64,000 nt of DNA from Hymenobacter psoromatis (lineage in GTDB: Bacteria; Bacteroidota; Bacteroidia; Cytophagales; Hymenobacteraceae). This document shows positions 35,054 to 44,396 of this stretch, piece after piece (position 1 is the stretch's first letter; each line of letters starts with the position of its first letter). The stretch is taken from contig CP014771.1 in assembly GCA_001596155.1 (NCBI GenBank), positions 2,976,001-3,040,000 on the forward strand. Reading direction: 5' to 3'. The position numbers and the translations under genes were made by a program. The notes under the pieces were generated by a model. That model was not told the DNA's origin. It did no database searches and was given only the letters and a program-made list of their open reading frames with translations.

Positions 35054-36463
35054 ATGAGCCAGTTCCGCACCGAAAAAGACACGATGGGCCAGGTGCAAGT
35101 GCCCGCCGACGCCTATTGGGGCGCCCAAACCCAGCGCAGCATCGAGAATTTTCCGATTGCGCAGGATATCAACAAGATGCCGAAGGAAATCATCAAAGCC
35201 TTCGCCTACCTCAAGAAAGCCGCCGCCCTCACCAACCGCGACGCGGGCGTGCTCGACGCCGACAAAGCCGCCCTCATTGGCCAGGTAGCCGACGAGATTC
35301 TGGCCGGCAAGCTGGCCGACCAGTTTCCGCTGGTGGTGTGGCAAACCGGCTCGGGCACGCAGTCGAACATGAATATGAACGAGGTGATTGCCTACCGCGG
35401 CCACGTGCTGCACGGCGGCCTGCTGAGCTATGAGAAGAAGTTTCTGGCCCCGAACGACGACGTGAACAAGTCGCAGTCTAGCAACGACACCTTCCCGACG
35501 GCCATGCACATCGCGGCCTACAAGATTCTGGTGGAGCTGACGATTCCGGGCATCACCAAGCTGCGCGACACGCTGCGGGCCAAAGCCGTAGAGTTTAAGG
35601 ATATCGTTAAAATTGGCCGCACCCACTTCATGGATGCCACGCCGCTCACGCTGGGCCAGGAGTTTTCGGGCTATGCCTCGCAGCTCGACCACGGCCTGCG
35701 CGCCATCCATAATTCCCTACCCCACCTCAGCGAGCTGGCGCTGGGCGGCACGGCCGTGGGCACGGGCATCAACACGCCGCCCGGCTACGCCGTGAACGTG
35801 GCCCGGCACATCGCGGAGCTGACCGGCCTGCCCTTCATCACGGCCGAAAACAAGTTTGAGGCCCTGGCCGCCCACGACGCCATTGTGGAGGCCCACGGCG
35901 CGCTCAAAACCGTGGCCGTGAGCCTGATGAAAATCGCCAACGACGTGCGGATGCTCAGCAGCGGCCCGCGCGCGGGCATCGGCGAAATCTCGATTCCTGA
36001 TAATGAGCCGGGGAGCAGCATCATGCCCGGCAAGGTGAACCCCACGCAGTGCGAGGCCATGACGATGGTGTCGGCGCAGGTGATGGGCAACGACGTGGCC
36101 ATCACGGTGGGCGGCTCGCTGGGCCACTTCGAGCTGAACGTGTTCAAGCCGATGATGATTTACAATTTCCTGCACTCGGCCCGCCTCCTCGGCGACGTGT
36201 GCCTGGCCTTCAACGACAAGTGCGCCGTGGGCATCACGCCCATTTTGCCCAATATCAAGAAGCACGTCGATAGCAGCCTGATGCTCGTGACGGCCCTCAA
36301 CCCGCACATCGGCTACTACAAAGCCGCCGAAATTGCCCAAACGGCTCACAAAAACAACTCGACCCTCAAGGAAACCGCCGTGCGACTTGGCTACGTCACG
36401 CCCGAACAGTTCGACGAGTGGCTGAAACCCGAAGACATGGTGGGCGAAGTCACTATCGGGTAG
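35054..36463 (+). CDS. fumC: Class II fumarate hydratase
   Basis: TCA-cycle enzyme interconverting fumarate and malate, 469 residues, the usual length for iron-independent class II fumarase. It has [25 protein letters not shown], the catalytic-region [16 protein letters not shown] and the superfamily signature [15 protein letters not shown]. The family also includes aspartase, but the start region [29 protein letters not shown] fits fumarase. I chose the ATG at 35054, directly after a C-rich leader. It appears monocistronic. Confidence 0.93.
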   Translation: MSQFRTEKDTMGQVQVPADAYWGAQTQRSIENFPIAQDINKMPKEIIKAFAYLKKAAALTNRDAGVLDADKAALIGQVADEILAGKLADQFPLVVWQTGSGTQSNMNMNEVIAYRGHVLHGGLLSYEKKFLAPNDDVNKSQSSNDTFPTAMHIAAYKILVELTIPGITKLRDTLRAKAVEFKDIVKIGRTHFMDATPLTLGQEFSGYASQLDHGLRAIHNSLPHLSELALGGTAVGTGINTPPGYAVNVARHIAELTGLPFITAENKFEALAAHDAIVEAHGALKTVAVSLMKIANDVRMLSSGPRAGIGEISIPDNEPGSSIMPGKVNPTQCEAMTMVSAQVMGNDVAITVGGSLGHFELNVFKPMMIYNFLHSARLLGDVCLAFNDKCAVGITPILPNIKKHVDSSLMLVTALNPHIGYYKAAEIAQTAHKNNSTLKETAVRLGYVTPEQFDEWLKPEDMVGEVTIG

Positions 36464-36621
36464 CCCGCTCTTTAGCGCTTACCGCTAACCACGTGTTGCT
36501 TTCTGAAACACTAGTAGAAAAGACATTTCTTCGACTCGACCAGCCTCTGGCTTTGCCGAATTGATGCAACCATCGGCACCAGCGGGTATTCTTTATCCCT
36601 GATTCACTTCACGTTACTGAC

Positions 36622-36957
36622 TTGCGGCCCGTTCTTCGCCCCTACCTCGCTACGCTGCTGCTGCTCTGCCTGGTGCGGACGCTGCTGCCGGAGGCATGGG
36701 TACTAACGCTGCATGCCCACCAGCACACGGCCGAGGTGGCCACGGCCCGTCGCCAGGGTAAGGCGCTGACCAGCCCCCGCCACACCCACTGCCGCACCGA
36801 GCAGTTTTATAACGTGGCCTACGCGGCGGCGGCGCGGGTGATGGTGCCCGCGCCCTGGCGGCAGCCCTGCTACCAGGCGCTGGCCGTGGCTCCGCCCCGT
36901 GCCTGCCCGGCGGCGCTGCTGCGGCGCACGGCACTACGCGGGCCACCAAGGGGGTAG
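36622..36957 (+). CDS. Small exported His/Cys-containing protein upstream of a TonB receptor
   Basis: A 111-residue product with a TTG start. A hydrophobic N-terminal stretch (LATLLLLCLVRTLLPEAWVL, about 9-28) looks like a signal or anchor, followed by HAHQHT, HTHC and a further Cys, which suggests metal contact. I recognise no named family, though small proteins of this layout are often seen ahead of TonB receptors in Bacteroidota. The receptor gene begins 248 bases downstream on the same strand. The start codon and Ala/Pro-rich C-terminus are uncertain. Confidence 0.5.
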   Translation: MRPVLRPYLATLLLLCLVRTLLPEAWVLTLHAHQHTAEVATARRQGKALTSPRHTHCRTEQFYNVAYAAAARVMVPAPWRQPCYQALAVAPPRACPAALLRRTALRGPPRG

Positions 36958-37205
36958 GACCCTCGGGTGCTTCGCATTATTTTTTTCAGGATAGCCGCCG
37001 CTTTATCAGCTTACTTACTGATTGGCAATTGCTTGCTAACGGGCCTGCGGGCCTGGCCGCTCCGTTTTTTTCTCTGATTTGGTTTTAGAGAAAATGCAAA
37101 CTGCCCTGGCCGCTGGCCCGGATGCAGCTGCGGCGCGGGGCGGCGCGCCCTTGGGCCACCGTGGCCGGGCGGCTCCTGCCCATCCCCATCTCTTTGTGTT
37201 GTAGT

Positions 37206-39665
37206 ATGTTCCGTACCTTTTTGCTGCTGCTGCTGGGCAGCACCGTGGGTTTTCCCATTTCGGCGGTGGCGCAGGCGCCGCCGCGCCGCGCCCAAGCGGC
37301 GGCGTTTGGCGGGCGTCTCACCGATGCCACCACCAACGAGCCGCTGCCGGGGGCCAATGTGGTGTTCCCGGACCTCAAGCAGGGCACGGCCACCGACGCC
37401 GATGGCCGCTTTAGCTTCAGCAACCTACCGCGCGGGCGGTTTACGGTGCTGATAACTTCGCTGGGGTATAACACCGTGAGCCAGACGATTGACACGGGCA
37501 ACGGCCAGCCGCTGAACGTGGCGCTGAAGCCGGCGGCCACCGAAATCGGGCAGGTGGTGGTCACGGGCGTGAGCCAGGCCACGCAGCTGCGCCGCTCGCC
37601 GGTGCCCACGACCGTGGTGGACCGCACGCGCCTCAACCAGACTTCTTCCACCAACGTCATTGACGCCATTGCCCACACGCCGGGCATCAGCCAGATTACG
37701 ACCGGCGCGGCCATCAGCAAGCCCGTCGTGCGGGGGCTGGGCTACAACCGCGTGGTGACTCTCAACAACGGGGCCAAGCAGGAGGGCCAGCAGTGGGGCG
37801 ACGAGCACGGCATCGAGATTGACGAGTTCAGCATCGACCGGGCCGAGATTATCAAGGGGCCGGGCTCTTTGTTATATGGCTCCGACGCGATGGCGGGCGT
37901 CATCAATTTCCTAGCCCCCGACCCGGTGGCCGACGGCCGCATCATTGGCACGGCCACGGCCAACTACCAGACCAACAACCACCAGCAGGGCTATTCTTTT
38001 GAGAACGCGGGCAACATCAACGGCCTGAACTGGCTGGCGCGCGGCACCCGCAAGGTGGCCGGCGACTACCAAAACCGCTACGACGGCCGGGTTTTCAACT
38101 CGGGCTTCAATGAGTGGGATGCCAACGGCTACCTGGGGCTGAACAAAAGCTGGGGCTACTCGCACCTCACGTTCAGCACCTTCAACCAAAACCTGGGCTT
38201 GATTGAGGGCGGGCGCGACAGCCTGAGCGGCCGCTTCGTGCGCGACGTGGCGGTGGGCGGCCAAGTGGAATCGCGCATCGTGACCGATAGCGAGCTGGGC
38301 GGCTACACGCTGTTCGTGCCGCGCCAGCGCATCAATCACCTGCGCTTTGGCACCGATAATAACTTTATTATCGGCGACCAGGGCGGGCGGCTCACGCTGC
38401 AAGTGAACTACCAGCAGAACCTGCGCCGCGAGTTTGGCGACGTGCTCGCGCCCGACACGCCACAGCTGTATTTCCAGCTGCGCACCGTGGACTACGCCGT
38501 GCGCTACTACCTGCCCGAGCTAAAGGGCTGGAACCTGGCCGTGGGCACCACCGGCCTGCGCCAGCAAAACCGCAACCTGGCCACCGAATTCCTGATTCCG
38601 GCTTACAACATGACCGAGGGCGGCGTGTTTGGGGTGGTGAGGCGGTCGTTTGGCGGGCTCGACCTCAGCGGCGGGCTGCGCTACGACGTGCGCCGCATCG
38701 CGGCCCAAAGCCTGTACCTGGACGCCAACGAGCGCCCTACCCCCCCCACCGCGCCCGGTGCCGCGACCAAGTTTCCGGGCTTCCTGAGCACGTTTGATAA
38801 CTACAGCGGCAGCCTGGGCGCGTCGTATGCCGTCAATGAGCGCCTCACGGTGAAGGGCAATATTTCGCGGGGCTTTCGGGCACCCAACATTGCCGAGCTG
38901 GGGGCCAACGGCGTGCACGAGGGCACCATCCGCTATGAAGTGGGTAACACCAATCTAAAGGCCGAAACCAGCCTGCAGGTAGATGCCGGCGTGAGCTACG
39001 TGACGGACCACGTGCGCTTTTCGGTCGATGCGTTTGAGAACAGCATCAGCAATTACATCTTTGAGCAGCGCGTGCTGAACCGGGCGGGCACCGACTCGCT
39101 GGTGGCGACGGGGCCGCCCGCCATTGGCTTGTTCAACTACGTGCAGGGCCAGGCGCGGCTGATGGGCGGCGAGGTGACGCTCGATTTTCATCCGCACCCG
39201 CTCGACTGGCTGCACTTCGAAAACTCATTTTCGATGGTGCGCGCCCGCCAGCTGGACGCGCCCGAAGGCCAGCAGTTTCTGCCCTTCATCCCGGCCGACC
39301 GCCTGCAAAGCGAGCTGCGCGGCAATTTCCGCCGCCAGGGCAAGCGCCTCACCAACGTATATGCCCGCTTTCAGCTGGAGCAGACCTTCGCCCAAAACCG
39401 CTTCTTCGCCGCCTTCAACACCGAAACCGCTACCCCGGCCTACACCTTGTTCAACGCGGGGGTAGGGACCGACGTGGCCGACGCCAAGGGCCGAACCATG
39501 TTCTCGCTCTACCTCGCGGCCAATAACCTGTTCGACGTGGCCTACCAGAGTCACCTCAGCCGCCTCAAGTACGAGGAAACCAACAATGCCACCGGCCGGC
39601 GCGGCGTGTATAATCTGGGCCGCACACTGAGCGTGAAAGTGGTGGTGCCGCTGGTGTTTAAGTAG
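37206..39665 (+). CDS. TonB-dependent outer-membrane receptor
   Basis: An 819-residue receptor with signal peptide (MFRTFLLLLLGSTVGFPISA), a carboxypeptidase-like domain (GGRLTDATTNEPLPGANVVF), a plug (QVVVTGVSQATQLRRSPVP; IIKGPGSLLYGSDAMAGVINFL) and a beta-barrel ending in VKVVVPLVFK. The layout fits ZnuD/CirA-type metal or siderophore receptors more than SusC, since no SusD is adjacent. The substrate is unknown; the His/Cys-containing small protein upstream hints at a metal. Its last 230 bases are nearly duplicated at 41370-41605. I chose the ATG at 37206 over one 28 codons earlier. Confidence 0.9.
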   Translation: MFRTFLLLLLGSTVGFPISAVAQAPPRRAQAAAFGGRLTDATTNEPLPGANVVFPDLKQGTATDADGRFSFSNLPRGRFTVLITSLGYNTVSQTIDTGNGQPLNVALKPAATEIGQVVVTGVSQATQLRRSPVPTTVVDRTRLNQTSSTNVIDAIAHTPGISQITTGAAISKPVVRGLGYNRVVTLNNGAKQEGQQWGDEHGIEIDEFSIDRAEIIKGPGSLLYGSDAMAGVINFLAPDPVADGRIIGTATANYQTNNHQQGYSFENAGNINGLNWLARGTRKVAGDYQNRYDGRVFNSGFNEWDANGYLGLNKSWGYSHLTFSTFNQNLGLIEGGRDSLSGRFVRDVAVGGQVESRIVTDSELGGYTLFVPRQRINHLRFGTDNNFIIGDQGGRLTLQVNYQQNLRREFGDVLAPDTPQLYFQLRTVDYAVRYYLPELKGWNLAVGTTGLRQQNRNLATEFLIPAYNMTEGGVFGVVRRSFGGLDLSGGLRYDVRRIAAQSLYLDANERPTPPTAPGAATKFPGFLSTFDNYSGSLGASYAVNERLTVKGNISRGFRAPNIAELGANGVHEGTIRYEVGNTNLKAETSLQVDAGVSYVTDHVRFSVDAFENSISNYIFEQRVLNRAGTDSLVATGPPAIGLFNYVQGQARLMGGEVTLDFHPHPLDWLHFENSFSMVRARQLDAPEGQQFLPFIPADRLQSELRGNFRRQGKRLTNVYARFQLEQTFAQNRFFAAFNTETATPAYTLFNAGVGTDVADAKGRTMFSLYLAANNLFDVAYQSHLSRLKYEETNNATGRRGVYNLGRTLSVKVVVPLVFK

Positions 39666-39813
39666 GCGAGCTTCAAGCAGTGCGGAGGCATAGCCAACCA
39701 AGCATTCGTTATAAATTTAGCGGACATTTCTGTTTCTGCGCCGCTGCTACCCCGCTGCGGGCAACGGCTCGCTTCCGTTCCTCCTGCCGAACCCATTCCC
39801 CACCGGCTTTTTC

Positions 39814-41265
39814 ATGAACAAGGTTTTCTTTTGCCTGGCGGCTACCGTCGCATTAGCCGCCCACGCCACGGTCGCGGTGGCGCAGGTAGTGTTGCCCCCC
39901 GACCAAATTATGCAGCCGCACCTTGAAACGGGGGAGCGCTATGGCTTGTGGCTGGGGGCCGCGCTGGGCATGGCCGCCGTGTTGGGCGGGCTCGCGAATC
40001 TCTACATCGTGCTCTGGGGCCACCAGCCGCCCGTGGTGGCGGCCCCGGCTCCTGCCCCGACTTCCAGCCGCCGCCAGCGGGCAGGTGGCCTTTCGGTAAC
40101 CAAACCGGCCACTCCCCCTCGCTATTCGATTTTGCAGGGCGTGCTGGGCGTGCTGGTGGGGGGCTATTTCGTCTGGATGCCGCTCATCTACATCCGGCCG
40201 AAGGTGCAGCAGGAAGCCATCCAGCAGCAATGCGAAGACCTGCGCCGCCACCTGGGCAACGACTCGCTGGCGATGTCGCCCGGCCTATATCTGAGCTACG
40301 TGCGGGCCGGGGCGGTGGGGCTGAACGAGGACCTGGGCAACGGCACGATGCTGGCGAGCCTGGTAGAAGCCCACCGCCCCGACACCGTGCGCACGCTCTT
40401 GGCGGCGGGGGCCGCCCCCGATGCGCACGGCCCCGGCCAGTACACGCCGCTGCTCCAAGCCATTGATAATTTCGACGTGGCCGACGTGCGCCTGCTGCTG
40501 GCCGCCGGGGCCAATCCGTCGCTGGCAGCGGACAACCTGCCCATCTTCGATGCGGTTTATCCGGCCCCCAGCGAGGATTCTATCCCCATCAGCCCCCGCC
40601 GCGCCGAGGCCCGCCGCCAGATAGTGGCCGCCCTGGTGGCCGCCGGGGCTCAGCTCGACGTGCGCGACAACTCGTACACGCCCCTGATGCTGGCCGCCAC
40701 CAACGGCCAGTGTGACCTGCTGTCGGTGCTGCTAGCCGGCCACCCCGACCGCACGCTACGCCTGAAAACCGGCGAAACGGCGCTCGACCTGGCCGTGGCC
40801 CGGCACCCCGAGTGCGCGCCACTGTTGCGGGCCGCCCACCCCGCCCCGCCCACTGGGCTTTTGCCGGCCCTACCCCCGTTGCGGCCGGCTCCGCTCGCCG
40901 TCCGGGCTGCCGGGGACACCATCACGTTCAACCACCAGGAGTACGCGCGCTGGCAGGCCCCCGCAGTGGCGCAGCAGGCGAGCGACTACCACGAGGAGTA
41001 CCCCTACGGCTGGTTTGGCACCCACGTAGCAGGCGTACTGTTTAATATCCTCTTATCGGTGGTGCTAAGTGCTTTACTCTACTTTTTGCACCGCGCCTAC
41101 CGCTTCGTGCGGGGCGACCACACCCCGGTGGACTGGTCGTGGATAGGGGTGTCCTCCGGCAGCTCAACCTCCTCTTCCAGTGATGACGACGACCAGCCCG
41201 ATTCGGAGGGGGTAGCCGGGGGCGGGGGCGAATCGGGGGGCGGGGGCGCAGGGGGCAAGTATTAG
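39814..41265 (+). CDS. Membrane protein with ankyrin repeats
   Basis: A 483-residue protein. A signal-like N-terminus (about 1-24) is followed by a membrane helix (YGLWLGAALGMAAVLGGLANLYIVLW, about 44-69), another hydrophobic stretch near 110-128, and an ankyrin region (about 165-345) with units such as YTPLLQAIDNFDVADVRLLL and YTPLMLAATNGQCDLLSVLL. Another membrane helix (about 404-428) is followed by a Ser/Asp then Gly-rich tail. Ankyrin repeats bind proteins; the partner is unknown. The gene sits between a TonB receptor and a second copy of that receptor's tail. Confidence 0.75.
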   Translation: MNKVFFCLAATVALAAHATVAVAQVVLPPDQIMQPHLETGERYGLWLGAALGMAAVLGGLANLYIVLWGHQPPVVAAPAPAPTSSRRQRAGGLSVTKPATPPRYSILQGVLGVLVGGYFVWMPLIYIRPKVQQEAIQQQCEDLRRHLGNDSLAMSPGLYLSYVRAGAVGLNEDLGNGTMLASLVEAHRPDTVRTLLAAGAAPDAHGPGQYTPLLQAIDNFDVADVRLLLAAGANPSLAADNLPIFDAVYPAPSEDSIPISPRRAEARRQIVAALVAAGAQLDVRDNSYTPLMLAATNGQCDLLSVLLAGHPDRTLRLKTGETALDLAVARHPECAPLLRAAHPAPPTGLLPALPPLRPAPLAVRAAGDTITFNHQEYARWQAPAVAQQASDYHEEYPYGWFGTHVAGVLFNILLSVVLSALLYFLHRAYRFVRGDHTPVDWSWIGVSSGSSTSSSSDDDDQPDSEGVAGGGGESGGGGAGGKY

Positions 41266-41369
41266 CTAGTGGGGCGCATCAAAAGTGCGGGCAGTCCTAT
41301 CTGGAGTTGAGCTGCTGGCCCTGCGCAGCGGCCACGCCTACCGCCTGGCCCACTTGCATCACCACGCCC

Positions 41370-41605
41370 GCTACCCCGCCTATACCTTGTTTAACGCGGG
41401 GGCAGGCACCGACGTGGCCGACGCCAAGGGCCGGACCATGTTCTCGCTCTACCTCGCGGCCAATAACCTGTTCGACGTGGCCTACCAGAGTCACCTCAGC
41501 CGCCTCAAGTACGAGGAAACCAACAATGCCACCGGCCGGCGCGGCGTGTATAACCTGGGCCGCACGCTGAGCGTGAAAGTGGTGGTGCCGCTGGTATTCA
41601 AGTAA
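41370..41605 (+). pseudogene. Remnant of a second TonB receptor C-terminus
   Basis: This segment matches the last 230 bases of the receptor at 39430-39665 with roughly ten differences, and its frame still ends VKVVVPLVFK and stop. Nearly all differences are at third codon positions and silent, apart from one Val/Ala change. The sequence upstream of 41370 is unrelated, so only the tail remains. A 106-codon frame starting with GTG at 41285 runs through it. The silent pattern suggests that it was once part of a working receptor gene. Confidence 0.8.
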
Positions 41606-41624
41606 GTGCGCTCAGCTCACGAAG

Positions 41625-41664
41625 AAAAGCCGCCGGCCCGAAGTAGGGTCGGCGGCTTTTATTT
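41625..41664. terminator. Terminator after the receptor remnant
   Basis: An AAAGCCGCCGGCCC stem pairs with GGGTCGGCGGCTTTT (one mismatch) around GAAGTA and is followed by ATTTT. It is a convincing rho-independent terminator about 20 bases past the remnant stop. Confidence 0.8.
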
Positions 41665-41709
41665 TGGTCTAAGGCGGGTGATACTTCGGCCCAAACTGGA
41701 TTACTTAGT

Positions 41710-42297
41710 ATGATGGTTGCTTTTGCTTCTTCTCCCTCACTCTCGCCGGCGGCTACGCTGGGTCAGGACCTGCTGGCCAACCGCGAGCGGGCCCTGGCGC
41801 AGCTGTACCGGCGCGCTTTTCCGCTGGTGCGCCGCCACGTGTGCCACCAAGGCGGCACGGCCCAGGATGCGCAGGATGTGTTTCAGGACGCGCTGGTGGT
41901 GCTCTACGAGCAGGCCGTGGGCGGCACGCTGGTGCTCACGGCGTCGGCCAGCACCTACTTGCTGGGCATTGGCCGCCACCTGTGGCACCACGAGCAGCGC
42001 CGCCGCGCGCGGCACCCGCATGAGGCCCTGCCCGATACCCTGGCGCACCTCGCTACCGAGCCGCCTACCCCCGCCGAACCAACGGTAGCCGTGCTCGACT
42101 ACGTGGAGCAGCTTGGCGAGAAATGCAAAAGCATCTTGTTGGCTTTCTACTACTTCCAGCAGCCGTTGGCCCAAATCGCCGAAACCCACCACTACCGCAG
42201 CGTGCGCTCGGCTACGGTGCAGAAATTCAAGTGCCTGGAGCGCCTGCGCCACTCGGTGCGGCAGGCCCTCACCCTCATCCCTGCCGAAGCCGACTAG
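41710..42297 (+). CDS. ECF-type RNA polymerase sigma factor
   Basis: A 195-residue sigma-70 family protein. Region 2 is seen in ALAQLYRRAFPLVRRHV and AQDVFQDALVVLYEQ, then ASTYLLGIGRHLWHHEQRRR. Region 4 contains LGEKCKSILLAFYYFQQPLAQIAETHHYRSVRSATVQKFKCLERLR. The CKSIL-NFYYF pattern is common among Bacteroidota ECF factors of unknown targets. A 92-residue gene follows after seven bases and may be its regulator. Confidence 0.85.
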   Translation: MMVAFASSPSLSPAATLGQDLLANRERALAQLYRRAFPLVRRHVCHQGGTAQDAQDVFQDALVVLYEQAVGGTLVLTASASTYLLGIGRHLWHHEQRRRARHPHEALPDTLAHLATEPPTPAEPTVAVLDYVEQLGEKCKSILLAFYYFQQPLAQIAETHHYRSVRSATVQKFKCLERLRHSVRQALTLIPAEAD

Positions 42298-42304
42298 CCC
42301 CGCC

Positions 42305-42583
42305 ATGCGCCCCGCCCTCGAACGCTTAGCGCTGCTTGAAGAGCAGCTGCGCAATGGCCCGGCCGCGCTGCCCGCCGCTGAGTGGCAGCTGCGCCGCCTG
42401 CTCGACCCGGACCTTGATGCCGACGTAGCCGCGCAGCAGCAGCTGTACCAGGGCCTGCGGCTGGCCGGCCGACACCAGTTGCGGCGCGAGCTGACTGCCC
42501 TGCACGCGCAGCTCTATGGCCAGCCCCGCTGGCTGGCCTGGGTTCGGCGGCTGGCCGCTCACCTGGGCATTACTACCCCCTGA
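42305..42583 (+). CDS. Small helical protein paired with an ECF sigma factor
   Basis: A 92-residue, Leu/Ala/Arg/Gln-rich, probably helical protein starting MRPALERLALLEEQLRNG. It has a WLAWVRRLAAHLGI segment near the C-terminus that could be amphipathic, but no clear membrane helix and no zinc-finger Cys. It starts seven bases after the sigma factor stop, so it is probably cotranscribed. An anti-sigma role is possible from position only; I recognise no family. Confidence 0.6.
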   Translation: MRPALERLALLEEQLRNGPAALPAAEWQLRRLLDPDLDADVAAQQQLYQGLRLAGRHQLRRELTALHAQLYGQPRWLAWVRRLAAHLGITTP

Positions 42584-42676
42584 TTTTCCTGGTTTTAGGA
42601 ATTGTGTCGCTGCCGCCTGAACGGGCGAACGGGCGAAGTCATGTCTTTTGCTTACTACCTTTTTTCCCTTATTCCC

Positions 42677-43375
42677 ATGCTTACTCACCAGGAGTTCCGC
42701 AAATTTGCCGTTAAGCACCAGGGTCTTAACGGCCTGGCCGTGGACCAATACGTGCAGCAGCTGGCTGGAGTGGCCCGGCCACTGGTTACCAACATGACCC
42801 GCTCGGTTATTGAGGAGCGCCCGCAGAATTTTCGCGAAATTGACGTGTTTTCGCGCCTCATCATGGACCGGATTATCTTTCTGGGCACGGCCGTGGAGGA
42901 AACCATCGGCAATATCATCACGGCGCAGTTGTTGTTTCTGGAATCGGCCGACGCCCAGAAAGACATCTTGCTGTACGTTAACTCGCCGGGCGGCTCGGTC
43001 TATGCCGGGCTGGGTATTTATGACACGATGCAGCACGTGCGGCCCGACGTAGCCACCATTTGCACGGGCCTGGCCGCTTCAATGGGGGCTTTTTTATTGG
43101 CGGGCGGGGCCTTGGGCAAGCGCTCGGCCCTACCCCACGCCCGCGTGATGATTCACCAGCCCAGCGGGGGCGTGCAGGGGCCTTCGGCCGATATTGAGAT
43201 TACGGCCCGCGAGGTGGTGAAGCTCCGCCACGAACTGTATACTATCTACGCCGAGCGCACCGGCAAAACCTACCAGCAAATTCATGACGACTCGGACCGC
43301 GACCGCTGGATGCGCGCCGATGAAGCCAAAGAATACGGTCTGATTGACGAAGTGCTGGTTCGCCAGCCGGCTTAG
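42677..43375 (+). CDS. clpP: ATP-dependent Clp protease proteolytic subunit
   Basis: A 232-residue serine protease subunit that forms the proteolytic chamber used with ClpX or ClpA. It has [19 protein letters not shown], the nucleophile Ser in [16 protein letters not shown] and the catalytic His in [11 protein letters not shown], with the Asp expected in the following helix. The N-terminus ([19 protein letters not shown]) is longer than in E. coli and typical of Bacteroidota. The open frame extends 25 codons further upstream, but the 42677 ATG fits the family better. No clpX lies next to it here. Confidence 0.92.
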   Translation: MLTHQEFRKFAVKHQGLNGLAVDQYVQQLAGVARPLVTNMTRSVIEERPQNFREIDVFSRLIMDRIIFLGTAVEETIGNIITAQLLFLESADAQKDILLYVNSPGGSVYAGLGIYDTMQHVRPDVATICTGLAASMGAFLLAGGALGKRSALPHARVMIHQPSGGVQGPSADIEITAREVVKLRHELYTIYAERTGKTYQQIHDDSDRDRWMRADEAKEYGLIDEVLVRQPA

Positions 43376-43453
43376 GGGCTCGAACCCACCCGCAGGGGTA
43401 GGCACCCAAATACGTAGCCGCTACGTTATTGGAGCAACCAACTCTGTTTTGCC

Positions 43454-44392
43454 ATGCCCCCCCACGACCACCACGACCACTCCCACGCCGGCCACGCGCA
43501 CGCCGCGCCGCCGCCCGGCGGGCAGTTCAGCGCTGCCTTTGCCTGGGGCATTGGCCTGAACCTGGCCTTCGTAGTAGCCGAGATTATCGGCGGGCTGTGG
43601 GCCAATTCGGCGGCGCTGCTCTCCGATGCAGGCCACAACCTGAGCGACGTGCTGGCCCTGGCCCTGGCCTGGGGCGCGGCCTGGCTGGCGACCCGGCCGG
43701 CCACCGCGCGCTACACGTTTGGCTACCGGGGCGCCACTATTCAGGCGGCGTTGCTGAACGCGGCGCTGCTCTACGGCGCACTGGGCTTTATTCTCTGGGA
43801 AACCATTGAGCACCTGCGCCACCCCGCGCCCGTTAACGGGGTAGTGGTAATGGGAATAGCCGGGGCGGGCATTCTGGTTAACGGTTTCACGGCCTGGCTG
43901 TTCCGGGCCGGACAAAAAGGCGACGTGAACGTGCGCGGCGCTTACCTGCACATGCTCACCGACGCGCTGGTGAGCCTGGGCGTGGTGGTGAGCGGGGCCA
44001 TCACCTACTTCACGCACTGGACCTGGCTCGACCCCGTGGTGAGCCTGCTGCTGCTGGCCGTGATTGCCGTGGGCTCGTGGGGCCTGCTGCGCGACACCGT
44101 GCGCCTGGGTCTGCAAGGCGTGCCCGAAGGCATTGATTTAGTGAAGGTTAAGCAATTTATTCTCGCCCAGCCCGGCGTGCAAAGTCTGCACGACCTGCAC
44201 ATCTGGAACCTGAGCAGCGACGGCCACGACGCCGCCCTAATGACGCACCTCGTGCGCCCCGGCGGGGCCGATGCCGCCTGGCTCGCCAACCTCTCGGCCG
44301 GCCTGCTACGCGAGTTTCACATTCACCACAGCACCGTGCAGGTCGAGGACGCGGAATTGGAGCACGGCTGCCAAACCAACTGCGACTACTAA
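43454..44392 (+). CDS. CDF-family cation efflux protein
   Basis: A 312-residue cation diffusion facilitator. The N-terminus MPPHDHHDHSHAGHAHA is His-rich, as in ZitB/CzcD zinc exporters. The transport site is visible as ALLSDAGHNLSDVLAL (Asp, His, Asp) and, in helix 5, HMLTDALVSLGVV. About six helices are followed by a cytoplasmic domain with LHDLHIWNLSSDGHDAALMTH, and it ends EHGCQTNC. Zinc, and perhaps cobalt or cadmium, is the likely substrate; the choice is family-based. Confidence 0.9.
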   Translation: MPPHDHHDHSHAGHAHAAPPPGGQFSAAFAWGIGLNLAFVVAEIIGGLWANSAALLSDAGHNLSDVLALALAWGAAWLATRPATARYTFGYRGATIQAALLNAALLYGALGFILWETIEHLRHPAPVNGVVVMGIAGAGILVNGFTAWLFRAGQKGDVNVRGAYLHMLTDALVSLGVVVSGAITYFTHWTWLDPVVSLLLLAVIAVGSWGLLRDTVRLGLQGVPEGIDLVKVKQFILAQPGVQSLHDLHIWNLSSDGHDAALMTHLVRPGGADAAWLANLSAGLLREFHIHHSTVQVEDAELEHGCQTNCDY

Positions 44393-44396
44393 TTAG

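Noticed and set aside
41285..41369. GTG-started 106-residue frame as a real gene
   Set aside because: The first 28 codons are unrelated to any receptor and the rest is only the tail; it cannot form a barrel.
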